A DNA stretch of 64,000 nt, from NCBI RefSeq assembly GCF_002860365.1, contig NZ_NMWT01000028.1, forward strand, positions 1 to 64,000, in the 5' to 3' direction. Source of the stretch: Bifidobacterium parmae (GTDB taxonomy: Bacteria > Actinomycetota > Actinomycetes > Actinomycetales > Bifidobacteriaceae). The notes beneath the pieces are model-generated. The model was not told where the DNA came from. It searched no databases and worked only from the letters and a program-made list of their open reading frames with translations. Below are positions 37,238-46,318 of this stretch, in pieces. Position 1 is the stretch's first letter. Every line of letters starts with the position of its first letter. Position numbers and translations under genes: made by a program.

Positions 37238-38574
37238 ACGTCGTGCCGGACAGGGACGTGGATCCCGGCGGCGGACCGTCACGTCCGCTCCAGTGGCTGC
37301 GCACGCACTGGTTCCGCATCGCCATCGCCGCGTTCACCCTCGCCGCCACGCTGATCGAATGGGCGGCGATCCCTCCGGTCTACCCGCTGAACTTCCTGTT
37401 CTCCGGGATCTCCGTCGTCGCCATCGTGCTCTCGCCGTTCCTCCCACGAATCTCGGGTTGGCTCATCATCATGACCGTGGTGGCCAGACTCTTCGTGCTC
37501 GACCTGTCCGGGCCGAACCCGCTGTGGGCGGCGTACCTGGCGCTCGCGGTCATCGGATACGATAGCGCCATCCCCGTGGCCGTCGGCGCGCTGCTCACGG
37601 TGACGCTCGCCGAATGCGTGCCGGTGGCGTTGAACACGTTCAACGCGCTGTCCGCCACATGGATCGGCATGGTCAACTACATCGGCATGTTCACGCTCGC
37701 CACGATGGGCGGCATGTCGTTCCGCTGGCGCAGGCAACGCGACGAGATGCGCGAACAGGCGATGGCCCTGGAACGACGGCAATGGGAGCTCGACACGCTG
37801 CAACGCAACACGCGTCTCGCCTCGCGCATCCACGATTCCGCATCCGGCGGGCTCTCCTACATCGCATTGACCGCGCAACGCGAGCTGCGGCGCATCGGCG
37901 ACGACGCGGCGCATGCGGGCGAACGCGCCGACTGGCGGTTCGTCAACGACCAGGCGCTGTCCGTGCTCGATGAGATCCACCATGTGATCGACCTGCTCGA
38001 GCGGCCGTCATCCTCCGACGGCGGTGGGCGGCCCGTTCCGGCGGCATCGGAGGCGCCGGAACGTCACGCTTCGCCGGACGACGGGATCCCTCCGGCGTCT
38101 CGCGCCGTCTCCCGCCGGCGGGAGGACGTCTCGACCGCCGCACGGACGGCCGAGACAAGGCTCGCGCGTCTCGGATTCCATGGCCGGTTCGACCTGCGCG
38201 GCGAAACGGGCGACGAGTGCTCCGGGGAGTCGCTGGCGGCCGCGGCCGACCTCATCGGCGAGATCGCGGCGAACATCACCCGGCACATGAGCCCGGATGC
38301 AGGCGAATACCGTTGCGTCATCACCTTCGGCGAACACGCCGTCGAAATCATGGAGACCAATCCGGCCGCCCCGCAAGGCGGTGCCGCGCGGCACGCCGGC
38401 GACGGCATGCCGGACGCTCCCAGACCGCATGGCAGCGGACTCGCCCTGCACCGGCGCATCATCCGGGGAATGGGCGGCGAACTCAACACCACGGCCGAAG
38501 ACGGCGACTGGATACTGTACGCCCGCATCCCCGCGCATCCCGGTCCGGCACGTCGCCGGGAGCGTGCATCATGA
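37234..38574 (+). CDS. Membrane sensor histidine kinase (HisKA_3-like)
   Basis: A 446-residue kinase with about five to six membrane helices in residues 28-165, no large extracellular domain, then a coiled stretch and a phosphoacceptor helix with His200 in SRIHDSASGGLSYIAL. The ATPase domain is degenerate but recognisable: IGEIAANITRHMSPD as N-box and RPHGSGLALHRRIIRGMGG as G-box. A Ser/Pro/Arg-rich insert lies near 260-300. It overlaps the regulator upstream and the secreted-protein gene downstream by four bases each, so the three form one operon. Confidence 0.88.
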   Translation: MNVVPDRDVDPGGGPSRPLQWLRTHWFRIAIAAFTLAATLIEWAAIPPVYPLNFLFSGISVVAIVLSPFLPRISGWLIIMTVVARLFVLDLSGPNPLWAAYLALAVIGYDSAIPVAVGALLTVTLAECVPVALNTFNALSATWIGMVNYIGMFTLATMGGMSFRWRRQRDEMREQAMALERRQWELDTLQRNTRLASRIHDSASGGLSYIALTAQRELRRIGDDAAHAGERADWRFVNDQALSVLDEIHHVIDLLERPSSSDGGGRPVPAASEAPERHASPDDGIPPASRAVSRRREDVSTAARTAETRLARLGFHGRFDLRGETGDECSGESLAAAADLIGEIAANITRHMSPDAGEYRCVITFGEHAVEIMETNPAAPQGGAARHAGDGMPDAPRPHGSGLALHRRIIRGMGGELNTTAEDGDWILYARIPAHPGPARRRERAS

Positions 38575-39122
38575 CCGGAATCCGCGGCGGTGACCGACCA
38601 CGCAGACGGGGTCGCCGGACACCAATCCACGGCATCGTCGCCAGACTCGATCGGCGGCATCGCCTCATGTTGACGGCCGTCACGCTCCTCGCCGCGTGCA
38701 TCGCCGTCACCGCGATGCCGACGTCGCTGCTCCCGCGGCCATGGAGCGACGTGGCGTCCAACGCGGGCGACGGGTCCAGCCGCACGTTGCCTACCACCAG
38801 CGACCACCCCGAATTCACCGGTCCGCACAAGTACGAGGCGTTGGACGCCTGGAACAACCTGCACACCGAACTCGGGCGCAGCATACTCGAAGACGGCACG
38901 GTGACGCCCGACGAACTGGCTGAAGTGCGCAAGGCCTACAACGCGTGCCTGTCCGTCTACGGGATGCAGGTCAGGACGATCACGGACGGCGACGGCAACC
39001 CGATAGGCGAGAGCGTCGTCCCGGTCCGCGGTTCGATGGATGACCGGCGACAGTCGTCGATCGTCGACCAATGCCGGATCGAATCCGACTACCAATGGCT
39101 GGAACCGTTGGCCGGCGCGTAA
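38571..39122 (+). CDS. Secreted or membrane-anchored protein of the kinase operon
   Basis: A 183-residue protein with an Arg-rich N-terminus and a hydrophobic segment at about residues 31-48 (LMLTAVTLLAACIAVTAMP) acting as a signal or anchor. The outer part contains FTGPHKYEALDAWNNLHTEL, ILEDGTVTPDELAEVRKAYNACLSVYG, and VRGSMDDRRQSSIVDQC with two cysteines. DGTVTPDEL resembles a degenerate EF-hand loop. It is clearly related to the next gene's product. It is translationally coupled to the kinase, so it may be a sensor accessory or a target. The family is unknown to me. Confidence 0.75.
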   Translation: MTGIRGGDRPRRRGRRTPIHGIVARLDRRHRLMLTAVTLLAACIAVTAMPTSLLPRPWSDVASNAGDGSSRTLPTTSDHPEFTGPHKYEALDAWNNLHTELGRSILEDGTVTPDELAEVRKAYNACLSVYGMQVRTITDGDGNPIGESVVPVRGSMDDRRQSSIVDQCRIESDYQWLEPLAGA

Positions 39123-39207
39123 CCGCGTGGACTACGGCGCGTCAGCGCGTCGTGCGGCATCGGGCCTACGCTGGGCGTCACAGGCATCGGAAGGCAAGGA
39201 GGCCGTC

Positions 39208-39942
39208 ATGAACAGGACAATCGTCACGGTAGCCGTCATCTCCGCCATGTGCGTCGCGCTCGCCGGATGCGGCATCGGTGCGAACGGCGCCGACGGAGGC
39301 GACGCGGCGGGCGGCGACGGTTCGGCCGCCGCGTCGTCGGCGACCTGCAAGGCGCCTGATTTCTCCGGTCCATACGCCGATGAATTCAAACGGGAATACG
39401 GGAACGCGAAGACGGAACTCGCCAAACACATCCTGGAGGACTGTCAGGTGACCGACGCCGAGCTCAACGAGATCCTCGCCGCGCAACAGCAATGTCTCGC
39501 GCCCTACGGTCTGGTCGCCAACGAAACCGAAATACGGCAGATGCGCGGCAGCCTCTCCGACCAGGAGATCCTCGACGTGCAGGAGGACTGCGCGAAGAAG
39601 ACCGACTGGTGGAACGTGCAATCCATCTACCAGCAGATGCGCGACAATCCCGACAACCTCGACGCCGAGGCCTTGGCCCGGGCCAGCTACCGGTGCTACG
39701 TCAAACACGATCTGCTGCCGGGGCCGCTGAGCGAGGACGAGTACATCGATACGATGACCGTGAGCGCCGTCACGCGGCCCAGCGCCGAGCAGATCACGGA
39801 GGCCGACCGACGGTACCAGGAGTTCTTCGGCGAATACTTCGAACAGATCGGCGACCGGCCGAATCCGGATTTCAAATACGGCCAGAACACGCAGAAGGGG
39901 CATCAGTTCTACCTGTGCGAGACCGACCCGTTGCACCAGTGA
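39208..39942 (+). CDS. Lipoprotein paralogous to the preceding gene product
   Basis: A 244-residue lipoprotein with lipobox LAGC (Cys21). After a Gly/Ala/Asp linker comes FSGPYADEFKREYGNAKTEL, ILEDCQVTDAELNEILAAQQQCLAPYG and MRGSLSDQEILDVQEDC, aligning motif by motif with the preceding product. It then adds about 90 residues, including RASYRCYVKHDLLPGPLSEDEYIDTM, that the shorter paralogue lacks. Cysteines are conserved and may form disulfides. AAGGAGGCCGTC precedes the start. Function unknown; context points to an envelope-sensing role. Confidence 0.75.
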   Translation: MNRTIVTVAVISAMCVALAGCGIGANGADGGDAAGGDGSAAASSATCKAPDFSGPYADEFKREYGNAKTELAKHILEDCQVTDAELNEILAAQQQCLAPYGLVANETEIRQMRGSLSDQEILDVQEDCAKKTDWWNVQSIYQQMRDNPDNLDAEALARASYRCYVKHDLLPGPLSEDEYIDTMTVSAVTRPSAEQITEADRRYQEFFGEYFEQIGDRPNPDFKYGQNTQKGHQFYLCETDPLHQ

Positions 39943-39974
39943 CGGTGTGATATGCGCGGGACGCGCATGAAACG

Positions 39975-40014
39975 GGGGAGGGGCGTGGAGCCGCGAAGCC
40001 TCACACCCCTCCCC
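39975..40014. terminator. Hairpin between convergent lipoprotein and pdxK-like genes
   Basis: GGGGAGGGGCGTG (39975-39987) pairs with CACACCCCTCCCC (40002-40014) with one mismatch. It serves two converging transcripts. Confidence 0.75.
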
Positions 40015-40032
40015 GCCGTCACGGGCGGAACG

Positions 40033-40905
40033 TCACTTCACCAGGCCGGTGAGCTCGCCGAGGTTCAGCTCGAAGCTTACGCCGCGCTCCTCGAAGTTCG
40101 GCTGGTGACGGGTGCTCTCCATCGAATGGCGCACGAACTCGCCGGCGATTCTCGCCGACTCGGCGAGGCCGCGGCCGGCCAGCACCGCGCCGCACAGGGC
40201 GGAGGCGAACGCGTCGCCCGTGCCGTGGATCATGTACGGCAGCTTCTCGTGCGCGAGTTCGATCTTGTTCTCCGCGCCGGTCTCCGCGCTCGCCACGTAG
40301 TTGACGATCTTGCCGTCGCCGTGGTCGATGCCCTTCAGCACCACGTTCTTCGCGCCGAGCTTCAGCAGGGCGTCCAGCAGGTCGGTGACGGCCGCGTCAT
40401 TCAGATCCTGGCCCGGGTAGTCGCGCTTCGTGAGGATCGACGCCTCGGTCAGGTTCGGCATGAGCACGTCCGCGCCGTCCGCGAGCGCACCCATCGCATC
40501 GCACAGCTCCGGCGTGTACGTCGGGTACATCTGGCCCGCGTCGCCCATCACCGGGTCGACCAGGCGCAGCGCCTTCGGGTATTCGCGGTACAGGCGCTGG
40601 ATCAGCGCCACCTGCTCGGCGGAGCCGAGGAAGCCGGAGTACACGCCGTCCAGGTCAACGTTCTCCTTGCGCCACGCGTCGAGGTAGCCGGGCAGGATCT
40701 CCGTCGTGTCGTGGAAGGTGAACACCTCGTAGCGCGTGTGCGCGGAGAACAGTGCGGTCGGCACCGGGCACACGTCGCAGCCGGCGGCGGACAGGATCGG
40801 GATGGCGGCGGTCAGCGAGCACTTGCCGTAGCCGCACATGTCGTGCACGGCGGCCACGCGCGGGATGTACAGGGGATCGCGGTCGTAGAGGGTGACGTCG
40901 GTCAT
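40033..40905 (-). CDS. Pyridoxal/pyridoxamine kinase
   Basis: A 290-residue PfkB-superfamily vitamin B6 kinase of the PdxY/PdxK type, giving PLP from pyridoxal. AAVHDMCGYGKCSLTAAIPILSAAGCDVCPVPTALFS is the family N-terminus, DPVMGDAGQMYPTY the central motif, and YMIHGTGDAFASALCGAVLAGRG holds the GTGD catalytic base and anion hole. The start at 40905 follows TGGAGTTCCC. It is divergent from metY, a PLP-dependent enzyme. Confidence 0.9.
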   Translation of the reverse strand: MTDVTLYDRDPLYIPRVAAVHDMCGYGKCSLTAAIPILSAAGCDVCPVPTALFSAHTRYEVFTFHDTTEILPGYLDAWRKENVDLDGVYSGFLGSAEQVALIQRLYREYPKALRLVDPVMGDAGQMYPTYTPELCDAMGALADGADVLMPNLTEASILTKRDYPGQDLNDAAVTDLLDALLKLGAKNVVLKGIDHGDGKIVNYVASAETGAENKIELAHEKLPYMIHGTGDAFASALCGAVLAGRGLAESARIAGEFVRHSMESTRHQPNFEERGVSFELNLGELTGLVK

Positions 40906-41233
40906 GGGAACTCCAATCGACAATCGGACGAAAAACTTGCAGCATCGACGAGCGTAGTCGCGTCGTCGGCGGGGGAGCGCGCGCCATCCACATTGCGGGT
41001 CGTCACGGCGTGTCGCATGGTTCGCGGCGATGAATCCGGCGATCGCGGCACCCCGCGACGCCAATGATGCCAACGGATGATAAGCCCCTATAGGCAACCC
41101 CGATAACGTCGGGCTTGCGGCGCGCGGGGCCCGGGTCGTACCTTCATAACCAACACCTCGCCAACCGCCGAACACGGCCGGCGGGTGACGAAGAAACAAG
41201 ACCTCGCGACCAACCGACAAGGAGCACGACATC
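40906..41233. promoter_or_regulatory. Intergenic control region between the pyridoxal kinase and metY
   Basis: A 328-bp gene-free stretch. A possible metY promoter is TTGCGG (41115-41120) / 18 bp / TACCTT (41139-41144). AAGCCC (41082-41087) and GGGCTT (41111-41116) form a spaced dyad just before it, and CCCGATAACGTCGGG is a nested one. No known SAM riboswitch core is visible to me. Confidence 0.4.
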
Positions 41234-42550
41234 ATGGCCGAGAAGAACAAGAACTACCGTTTCGAGACGCTGCAGCTGCACGTGGGTCAGGAGCAGGCCG
41301 ACCCGGCCACCGACTCCCGCGCGGTGCCGATCTACGCGACCACCTCCTACGTCTTCCACAACTTCGACCACGCGGAGGCCCGTTTCGGCCTCGCCGACCC
41401 GGGCAACATCTACGGCCGTCTGACCAACTCCACGCAGGGCGTGTTCGAGGACCGCATCGCCGCCCTCGAAGGCGGCACCGCCGGCCTGGCGGTCGCCTCC
41501 GGCGCCGCGGCCGTCGAATACGCGGTGCGCAACATCACCCAGTCCGGCGACCACATCGTCGCCGCGAAGAACATCTACGGCGGCACCTTCAACCTGCTGC
41601 GCCACACCCTGCCGCGCGACGGCATCACCACCACCTTCGTCTCCGCCGAGAACCCGCAGGAGTTCGAGGACGCCATCCAGGACAACACGAAGCTCGTCTA
41701 CTTCGAGACCTTCGGCAACCCGAACGCCGACCTGCCGGACTTCGAGGCCATCTCCGCGATCGCCCACAAGCATCATCTGCCGGTGATCGTCGACAACACG
41801 TTCGCCACCCCGTACCTGTTCCGTCCGCTCGAGCACGGCGCCGACGTCGTGGTCGAATCCGCGACCAAGTTCATCGGCGGCCACGGCACCACGCTGGGCG
41901 GCGTGATCGTCGAGGGCGGCAACTTCGACTGGAACGCCGTCCCGGGCAAGTTCCCGACCCTCACCGAGCCGGATCCGTCCTACCACGGCCTGAACTTCTA
42001 CGAGGCGCTCGGCGGCGCCGCGTTCGTGACCCGCATCCGCGCCATCCTGCTGCGCGACACCGGCGCCACCCTGAGCCCGTTCGCCGCGTTCCTGCTGCTG
42101 CAGGGCACCGAGACCCTGTCCCTGCGCGTCGAGCGCCACGTCGAGAACGCGCTCAAGGTCGTCGAGTACCTGCAGACCGTGCCGGAGGTCGAGTCCGTCT
42201 CCCACCCGAGCATCGAGGGCCGTCCGGACCACGAGCTGTACAAGAAGTACTTCCCGAAGGGCGCCGGCTCCATCTTCACGTTCGACATCAAGGGCGGCAA
42301 GGACGCGGCGCGCGTCTTCATCGACAACCTGCACCTGTTCAGCCTGCTCGCCAACGTGGCGGACGCCAAGTCCCTCGTCATCCACCCGGCCTCCACCACG
42401 CACTCCCAGGAGACGCTGGAGGAGCTCGAGGACCAGGGCATCCACCAGGGCACCATCCGCCTGTCCATCGGCACCGAGAACATCGAGGACATCCTCGACG
42501 ACCTCAAGGGCGGCTTCGAGGCCGTCCGCGCCTCCGGCCTCGCCAAGTGA
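41234..42550 (+). CDS. metY: O-acetylhomoserine aminocarboxypropyltransferase (sulfhydrylase)
   Basis: A 438-residue Cys/Met-metabolism PLP enzyme that makes homocysteine from O-acetylhomoserine and sulfide. The start [35 protein letters not shown] is typical of MetY. The PLP lysine is Lys212 in [16 protein letters not shown]. The C-terminal HPASTTHSQ and [17 protein letters not shown] are family signatures. AAGGAGCACGACATC precedes the ATG. Codon use is strongly biased. A cystathionine gamma-synthase-like activity cannot be excluded. Confidence 0.93.
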   Translation: MAEKNKNYRFETLQLHVGQEQADPATDSRAVPIYATTSYVFHNFDHAEARFGLADPGNIYGRLTNSTQGVFEDRIAALEGGTAGLAVASGAAAVEYAVRNITQSGDHIVAAKNIYGGTFNLLRHTLPRDGITTTFVSAENPQEFEDAIQDNTKLVYFETFGNPNADLPDFEAISAIAHKHHLPVIVDNTFATPYLFRPLEHGADVVVESATKFIGGHGTTLGGVIVEGGNFDWNAVPGKFPTLTEPDPSYHGLNFYEALGGAAFVTRIRAILLRDTGATLSPFAAFLLLQGTETLSLRVERHVENALKVVEYLQTVPEVESVSHPSIEGRPDHELYKKYFPKGAGSIFTFDIKGGKDAARVFIDNLHLFSLLANVADAKSLVIHPASTTHSQETLEELEDQGIHQGTIRLSIGTENIEDILDDLKGGFEAVRASGLAK

Positions 42551-42664
42551 GCCTCGCCTGAGGGGATCCCATCCGTATGAAGGGGCGTCGCCACGGGTCA
42601 TGACGCGGCGACGTGACGGATAGGAGGCCCGAGACAAGGGAAGGCTGACGGCGATACGCCCGAC

Positions 42665-42707
42665 AAGGGGCGGTGGACGACGATTGCTCGTCGTCCACCG
42701 CCCCTTT
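42665..42707. terminator. Perfect 19-bp hairpin after metY
   Basis: Bases 42665-42683 pair perfectly with 42688-42706 around TTGC, ending in CTTT. A strong intrinsic terminator. The 309-bp gap to the next gene also holds two palindromes described separately. Confidence 0.88.
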
Positions 42708-42718
42708 CGCGTTGCCGG

Positions 42719-42738
42719 CATCATCCTCGAGGATGATG
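42719..42738. promoter_or_regulatory. Perfect 20-bp palindrome upstream of the ABC exporter
   Basis: CATCATCCTCGAGGATGATG reads the same on both strands. Sixteen of its twenty positions recur at 49711-49730, upstream of the histidine kinase gene of the same cluster, with the core CTCGAGGATGA intact. It is most simply the binding site of the 46319-47122 response regulator. Confidence 0.72.
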
Positions 42739-42805
42739 CGGCGCGCAGGGCGGCCGTCGCGAATCGTTCCCGCGCACGATGGGGCGCGCGGGAGAACGCC
42801 CATAT

Positions 42806-42820
42806 CGTATGGACCATACG
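42806..42820. promoter_or_regulatory. Second palindrome upstream of the ABC exporter
   Basis: CGTATGGACCATACG is a 7-bp dyad with one central base; a further CGTATGG half-site lies at 42843-42849, just before the ribosome site. Possible operator for another regulator. Confidence 0.5.
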
Positions 42821-42859
42821 CCGGACGACGGGTCCGGCCTGACGTATGGGAGCGACGAC

Positions 42860-43603
42860 ATGGACGAGACGGCGAACCCCGCCATCCAGGCGATCGGACT
42901 GACCAAGGACTACGGCGAAGGCGACAACGTCGTGCACGCGCTGCGCGGCGTGGACGTGAGCTTTGGGAAGGGGCGGTTCACCGCGATCATGGGGCCGTCC
43001 GGCTCCGGAAAATCCACGCTCATGCACACGCTCGCCGGTCTCGACTCGGCGACCTCCGGCCGCATCCTGTTCCAGCACCGCGACCTGACGAAGCTCGGCG
43101 ACGACCAGCTCACCCTGCTGCGGCGCGAGCAGATCGGATTCATCTTCCAAAGCTTCAACCTGCTGCCCATGTTCACCGCCCGGCAGAACATCCTCATGCC
43201 GTTGACGCTCGCCGGCGCGAAACCCGACCGCGCATGGTTCCGGCTGCTCGTCGCCACGCTCGGACTCGGCCAACGGCTCGACCACCGTCCGAACGAACTG
43301 TCCGGAGGCCAGCAGCAGCGCGTCGCCATCGCCCGCGCCCTCATCGCCAAACCCAGGCTCGTGTTCGCCGACGAACCGACCGGAGCCCTCGACTCCGTCT
43401 CCGGCACCGAGGTCCTCTCCTTCCTGCGGCGGGCGGTCGACGAACTCGGCGCGACCATCATCATGGTCACGCACGACGCCGTCGCCGCATCCTGGGCCGA
43501 CCGCGCCATCGTGCTCGCCGACGGGCGCATCGTCGCCGACGAGACCCATCCCACGGCCGACCGCATGAACACGCTGCTCATGGCGGAACGCCACGCCCGC
43601 TGA
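42860..43603 (+). CDS. ABC transporter ATP-binding protein (MacB/LolD type)
   Basis: A 247-residue ATPase. Walker A GPSGSGKST is at residues 45-53, Q-loop FQSFN near 99, signature LSGGQQQR near 150, Walker B LVFADEPTGALD near 171, and H-loop VTHD. These features match the class that works with FtsX-type permeases, often for antimicrobial peptide resistance or lipoprotein handling. The start at 42860 follows GGGAG; an in-frame ATG at 42809 lies within the second palindrome. The permease follows after 41 bp. Confidence 0.92.
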   Translation: MDETANPAIQAIGLTKDYGEGDNVVHALRGVDVSFGKGRFTAIMGPSGSGKSTLMHTLAGLDSATSGRILFQHRDLTKLGDDQLTLLRREQIGFIFQSFNLLPMFTARQNILMPLTLAGAKPDRAWFRLLVATLGLGQRLDHRPNELSGGQQQRVAIARALIAKPRLVFADEPTGALDSVSGTEVLSFLRRAVDELGATIIMVTHDAVAASWADRAIVLADGRIVADETHPTADRMNTLLMAERHAR

Positions 43604-43644
43604 CCGACACGATCCCAGCGATCCCACGCAGACAAGGACGACCC

Positions 43645-46305
43645 ATGTTCCGCATCACCGTGAACCTCATGCGCAAAACCGCCCGCATGCTCATCCCCGC
43701 GGGCGTCGCCGTGCTCATCGGCACCGCGTTCATCGCCTCCACGTTCCTGTTCGGCAACGCCATGAACGACTCCCTCACCCGCCAGCAGACCGCCATCTAC
43801 GCCGGCGCGGACGCGATGGTCCTGACCGACTTGCCCGAACACCCCACCGACAAGCAGGCCGACGAAGCATACTCGCGCACCGTGGTCGACTACCATCTCG
43901 ACCGCATACGCGCCATCGAAGGCGTCGAAGGCGCGCGCGCCGTCACCGCCGCCGCCATCGCACTGTCCAACGGCGCCCGCCACGCCACCGGCTATGCCAT
44001 CGGCACGGGCGAGACGAGCCTGCTGCCCGTGACCGTCACACACGGCGACCGGCCCGTCGGCGGTCATGGGATCGCCCTGCCCGAACGCATCGCCGAACAG
44101 CTCGGCCTGCGCGTGGGCGACACGGTGCGGGTCTCCCCACGTTCGAACACCGCCGGAAACACCGCCGGAAGCCAGGCCCCCGCCGACGGCGTCGAAGCGC
44201 GCGTGACGGGCCTCACCGCCGACCCCAACGGCGCCTACGCGTACGACGGCGGCGTCTCCATCCTCTCCGACGACCTCATGGCCGCCGTCAACGGCGTCGC
44301 CGACTTCGGCCAGGTCAACGCCGCCTCCGTCTACCTCGACCTCGACGCCCACGCCGACACGGCCGCCATCACGCTCCTCCTTCCCCGATACAGCCGGCTC
44401 GTGGACCGCGACGAAGCCGACCGGCTCGCCGTGGAATCCCTCAGCACCAACGGCACCAGCGTCGTCACCACGTTCCTCATGAGCTTCGGCGTGCTCGCCC
44501 TGCTCGTCGCCGCGCTCGTCATCGCCAACACGTTCCAGGTGCTCGTCGCCCAACGCCGGCGCACACTCGCCCTGCTGCGCACCATCGGCGCCGATCGCCG
44601 CCAGCTGTACGCCTCCGTCCTCTGCGAAGCCGGGATCCTCGGCCTCGTCGCATCCCTGCTCGGCGTCACGCTCGGCATCGGACTCATGGCACTGCTGTGC
44701 GCCACCGGCGTCATGAAGACCACCGGCGCGCCCCTGCGCCTCATCGTCACCTGGCCCGCCATCGCCGTCCCCGTCGCCTTCGGCATGATCATGACCGTCG
44801 TCGCCTCCCTCGGCCCCGCACGCGCCGCCACCGCAGTCACCCCGCTCGAAGCGCTGCGCCCCGTAGAACCGGCCGAAACCACCCGCCGCGGGCGTGCGCG
44901 CGCCATCCTCTCCGCCCTCATGCTCGCCAGCGGCATCGCGCTATGCGCGTTCGGCGTATGGCAGACGCACCTGTCCGTCATCGGCCGCGCATCCCTCGCC
45001 GACGACCATTACCCCGCCGTCCTGCTCGCCGCCATGGGCGGATGCGCGCTCACGTTCACCGCGCTCGTCGTCTCCGCCGTCCACTGGATGCCCGCCCTCA
45101 TGCGCGGCGCCGGCGCGCTCGCCGCCACGACCGGCCCCAGCGCCGCCATCGCCCACGCCAACATCCAGAAGAATCCGCGCAGGGTCGCCGCCACCGGCGC
45201 CGCCCTCCTCATCGGCGTCACGCTCGTCTCCGCCATCGCCACCGGCGCCGCCAGCGCCAAAACCACCATGGCCGACGCACTCGCCACCCGCTACAGCGTC
45301 GACATGATCGCCACCGGCACCGGCATGACCGAAGAGCAGAGCCGGCAGGTGCGCCGCGTCAAAGGCGTCGGCCGCGTCCTCGACGCGCCGACCGCCCTGC
45401 GCCACGTCACCGACGACCAAGGCCACGGCATCGACGTCCTCATCGTCGGCATCCCCAGCCTCCACGATCTCGCGAAGGTCATGCACGCCGACCTGACCGG
45501 CGTCACCCTGACCGACCGCGACATCCTCATGCCCCGGCAGAGCCTCGGCGGCACCGTCATCGACTTCGACCGCACCCACACGGCCGACCTCGCCGCCGCC
45601 ACGGACGGCACCGACACCGCTGCGGCCACGGGCGCGTCCGGACCGGGCCTCACCGTCGTCCAAGCCGACTACCGGCGCGTCTCCTCCGTCTACGACGCCG
45701 TCGCCTTCGTCACCGCCGGTCACTTCACTGACGGCGACCTGACCGAACAGGGGCGCATCCTTTTCATGACCGCCGACCCGGACGCCAACCCCAACGGCGT
45801 CGGCGGCGTCATCGACGGGGTCCGCGAAGCCCTGAACGCCACCCCCGACGCCAACGTCACCGGACCCATCGCCGAACGCGACATGTGGGACACCAGCATC
45901 GACGCCATGATGGCCCTGCTCGTCGGACTCATCGCCGTCGCCGTGCTCATCGCCCTCATCGGCGTGGCCAACACGCTCAGCCTGTCCGTCATCGAACGCG
46001 TCCGCGAATCCGCCACCCTGCGCGCCATCGGCATGACCCGCGGCCAGCTGCGCCGATCCCTCGCCGTCGAAGCGCTCCTGCTGTCGCTCGTCTCCGGCGT
46101 GGCCGGCGTGCTTCTCGGCACCCTGTTCGGCTGGCTCGGCTCCACCATGGTGTTCAGCCTCTACGGCACCGTCGCCATGCCCTTCGCATGGAAGACCAAC
46201 GGCATCGTCCTCGCCGTCTCCGCGCTCGCCGCCCTCCTGGCCAGCCTTCTGCCCGCGCGCCGTGCCGCGAACACGCCGCCCGTCGAAGCGCTCGCCGAAG
46301 CCTGA
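43645..46305 (+). CDS. FtsX-type ABC transporter permease
   Basis: An 886-residue permease with two FtsX domains. An N-terminal membrane helix (about 14-36) is followed by an outer domain, then a helix bundle at about 270-420 (TTFLMSFGVLALLVAALVIANTFQVLVAQRRRTLALLRTIGADRRQL). A second outer domain (about 515-745) leads to a C-terminal bundle with the same motif (VAVLIALIGVANTLSLSVIERVRESATLRAIGMTRGQLRRSL). AAGGACGACCC precedes the ATG. It ends 13 bp from the convergent response-regulator gene. Substrate unknown; envelope stress or peptide export is inferred. Confidence 0.9.
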   Translation: MFRITVNLMRKTARMLIPAGVAVLIGTAFIASTFLFGNAMNDSLTRQQTAIYAGADAMVLTDLPEHPTDKQADEAYSRTVVDYHLDRIRAIEGVEGARAVTAAAIALSNGARHATGYAIGTGETSLLPVTVTHGDRPVGGHGIALPERIAEQLGLRVGDTVRVSPRSNTAGNTAGSQAPADGVEARVTGLTADPNGAYAYDGGVSILSDDLMAAVNGVADFGQVNAASVYLDLDAHADTAAITLLLPRYSRLVDRDEADRLAVESLSTNGTSVVTTFLMSFGVLALLVAALVIANTFQVLVAQRRRTLALLRTIGADRRQLYASVLCEAGILGLVASLLGVTLGIGLMALLCATGVMKTTGAPLRLIVTWPAIAVPVAFGMIMTVVASLGPARAATAVTPLEALRPVEPAETTRRGRARAILSALMLASGIALCAFGVWQTHLSVIGRASLADDHYPAVLLAAMGGCALTFTALVVSAVHWMPALMRGAGALAATTGPSAAIAHANIQKNPRRVAATGAALLIGVTLVSAIATGAASAKTTMADALATRYSVDMIATGTGMTEEQSRQVRRVKGVGRVLDAPTALRHVTDDQGHGIDVLIVGIPSLHDLAKVMHADLTGVTLTDRDILMPRQSLGGTVIDFDRTHTADLAAATDGTDTAAATGASGPGLTVVQADYRRVSSVYDAVAFVTAGHFTDGDLTEQGRILFMTADPDANPNGVGGVIDGVREALNATPDANVTGPIAERDMWDTSIDAMMALLVGLIAVAVLIALIGVANTLSLSVIERVRESATLRAIGMTRGQLRRSLAVEALLLSLVSGVAGVLLGTLFGWLGSTMVFSLYGTVAMPFAWKTNGIVLAVSALAALLASLLPARRAANTPPVEALAEA

Positions 46306-46318
46306 CGGAGAACCGGGC

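Noticed and set aside
40906-41233. SAM riboswitch upstream of metY
   Set aside because: No conserved SAM-binding core or pseudoknot could be recognised; only small dyads and a weak promoter are visible.
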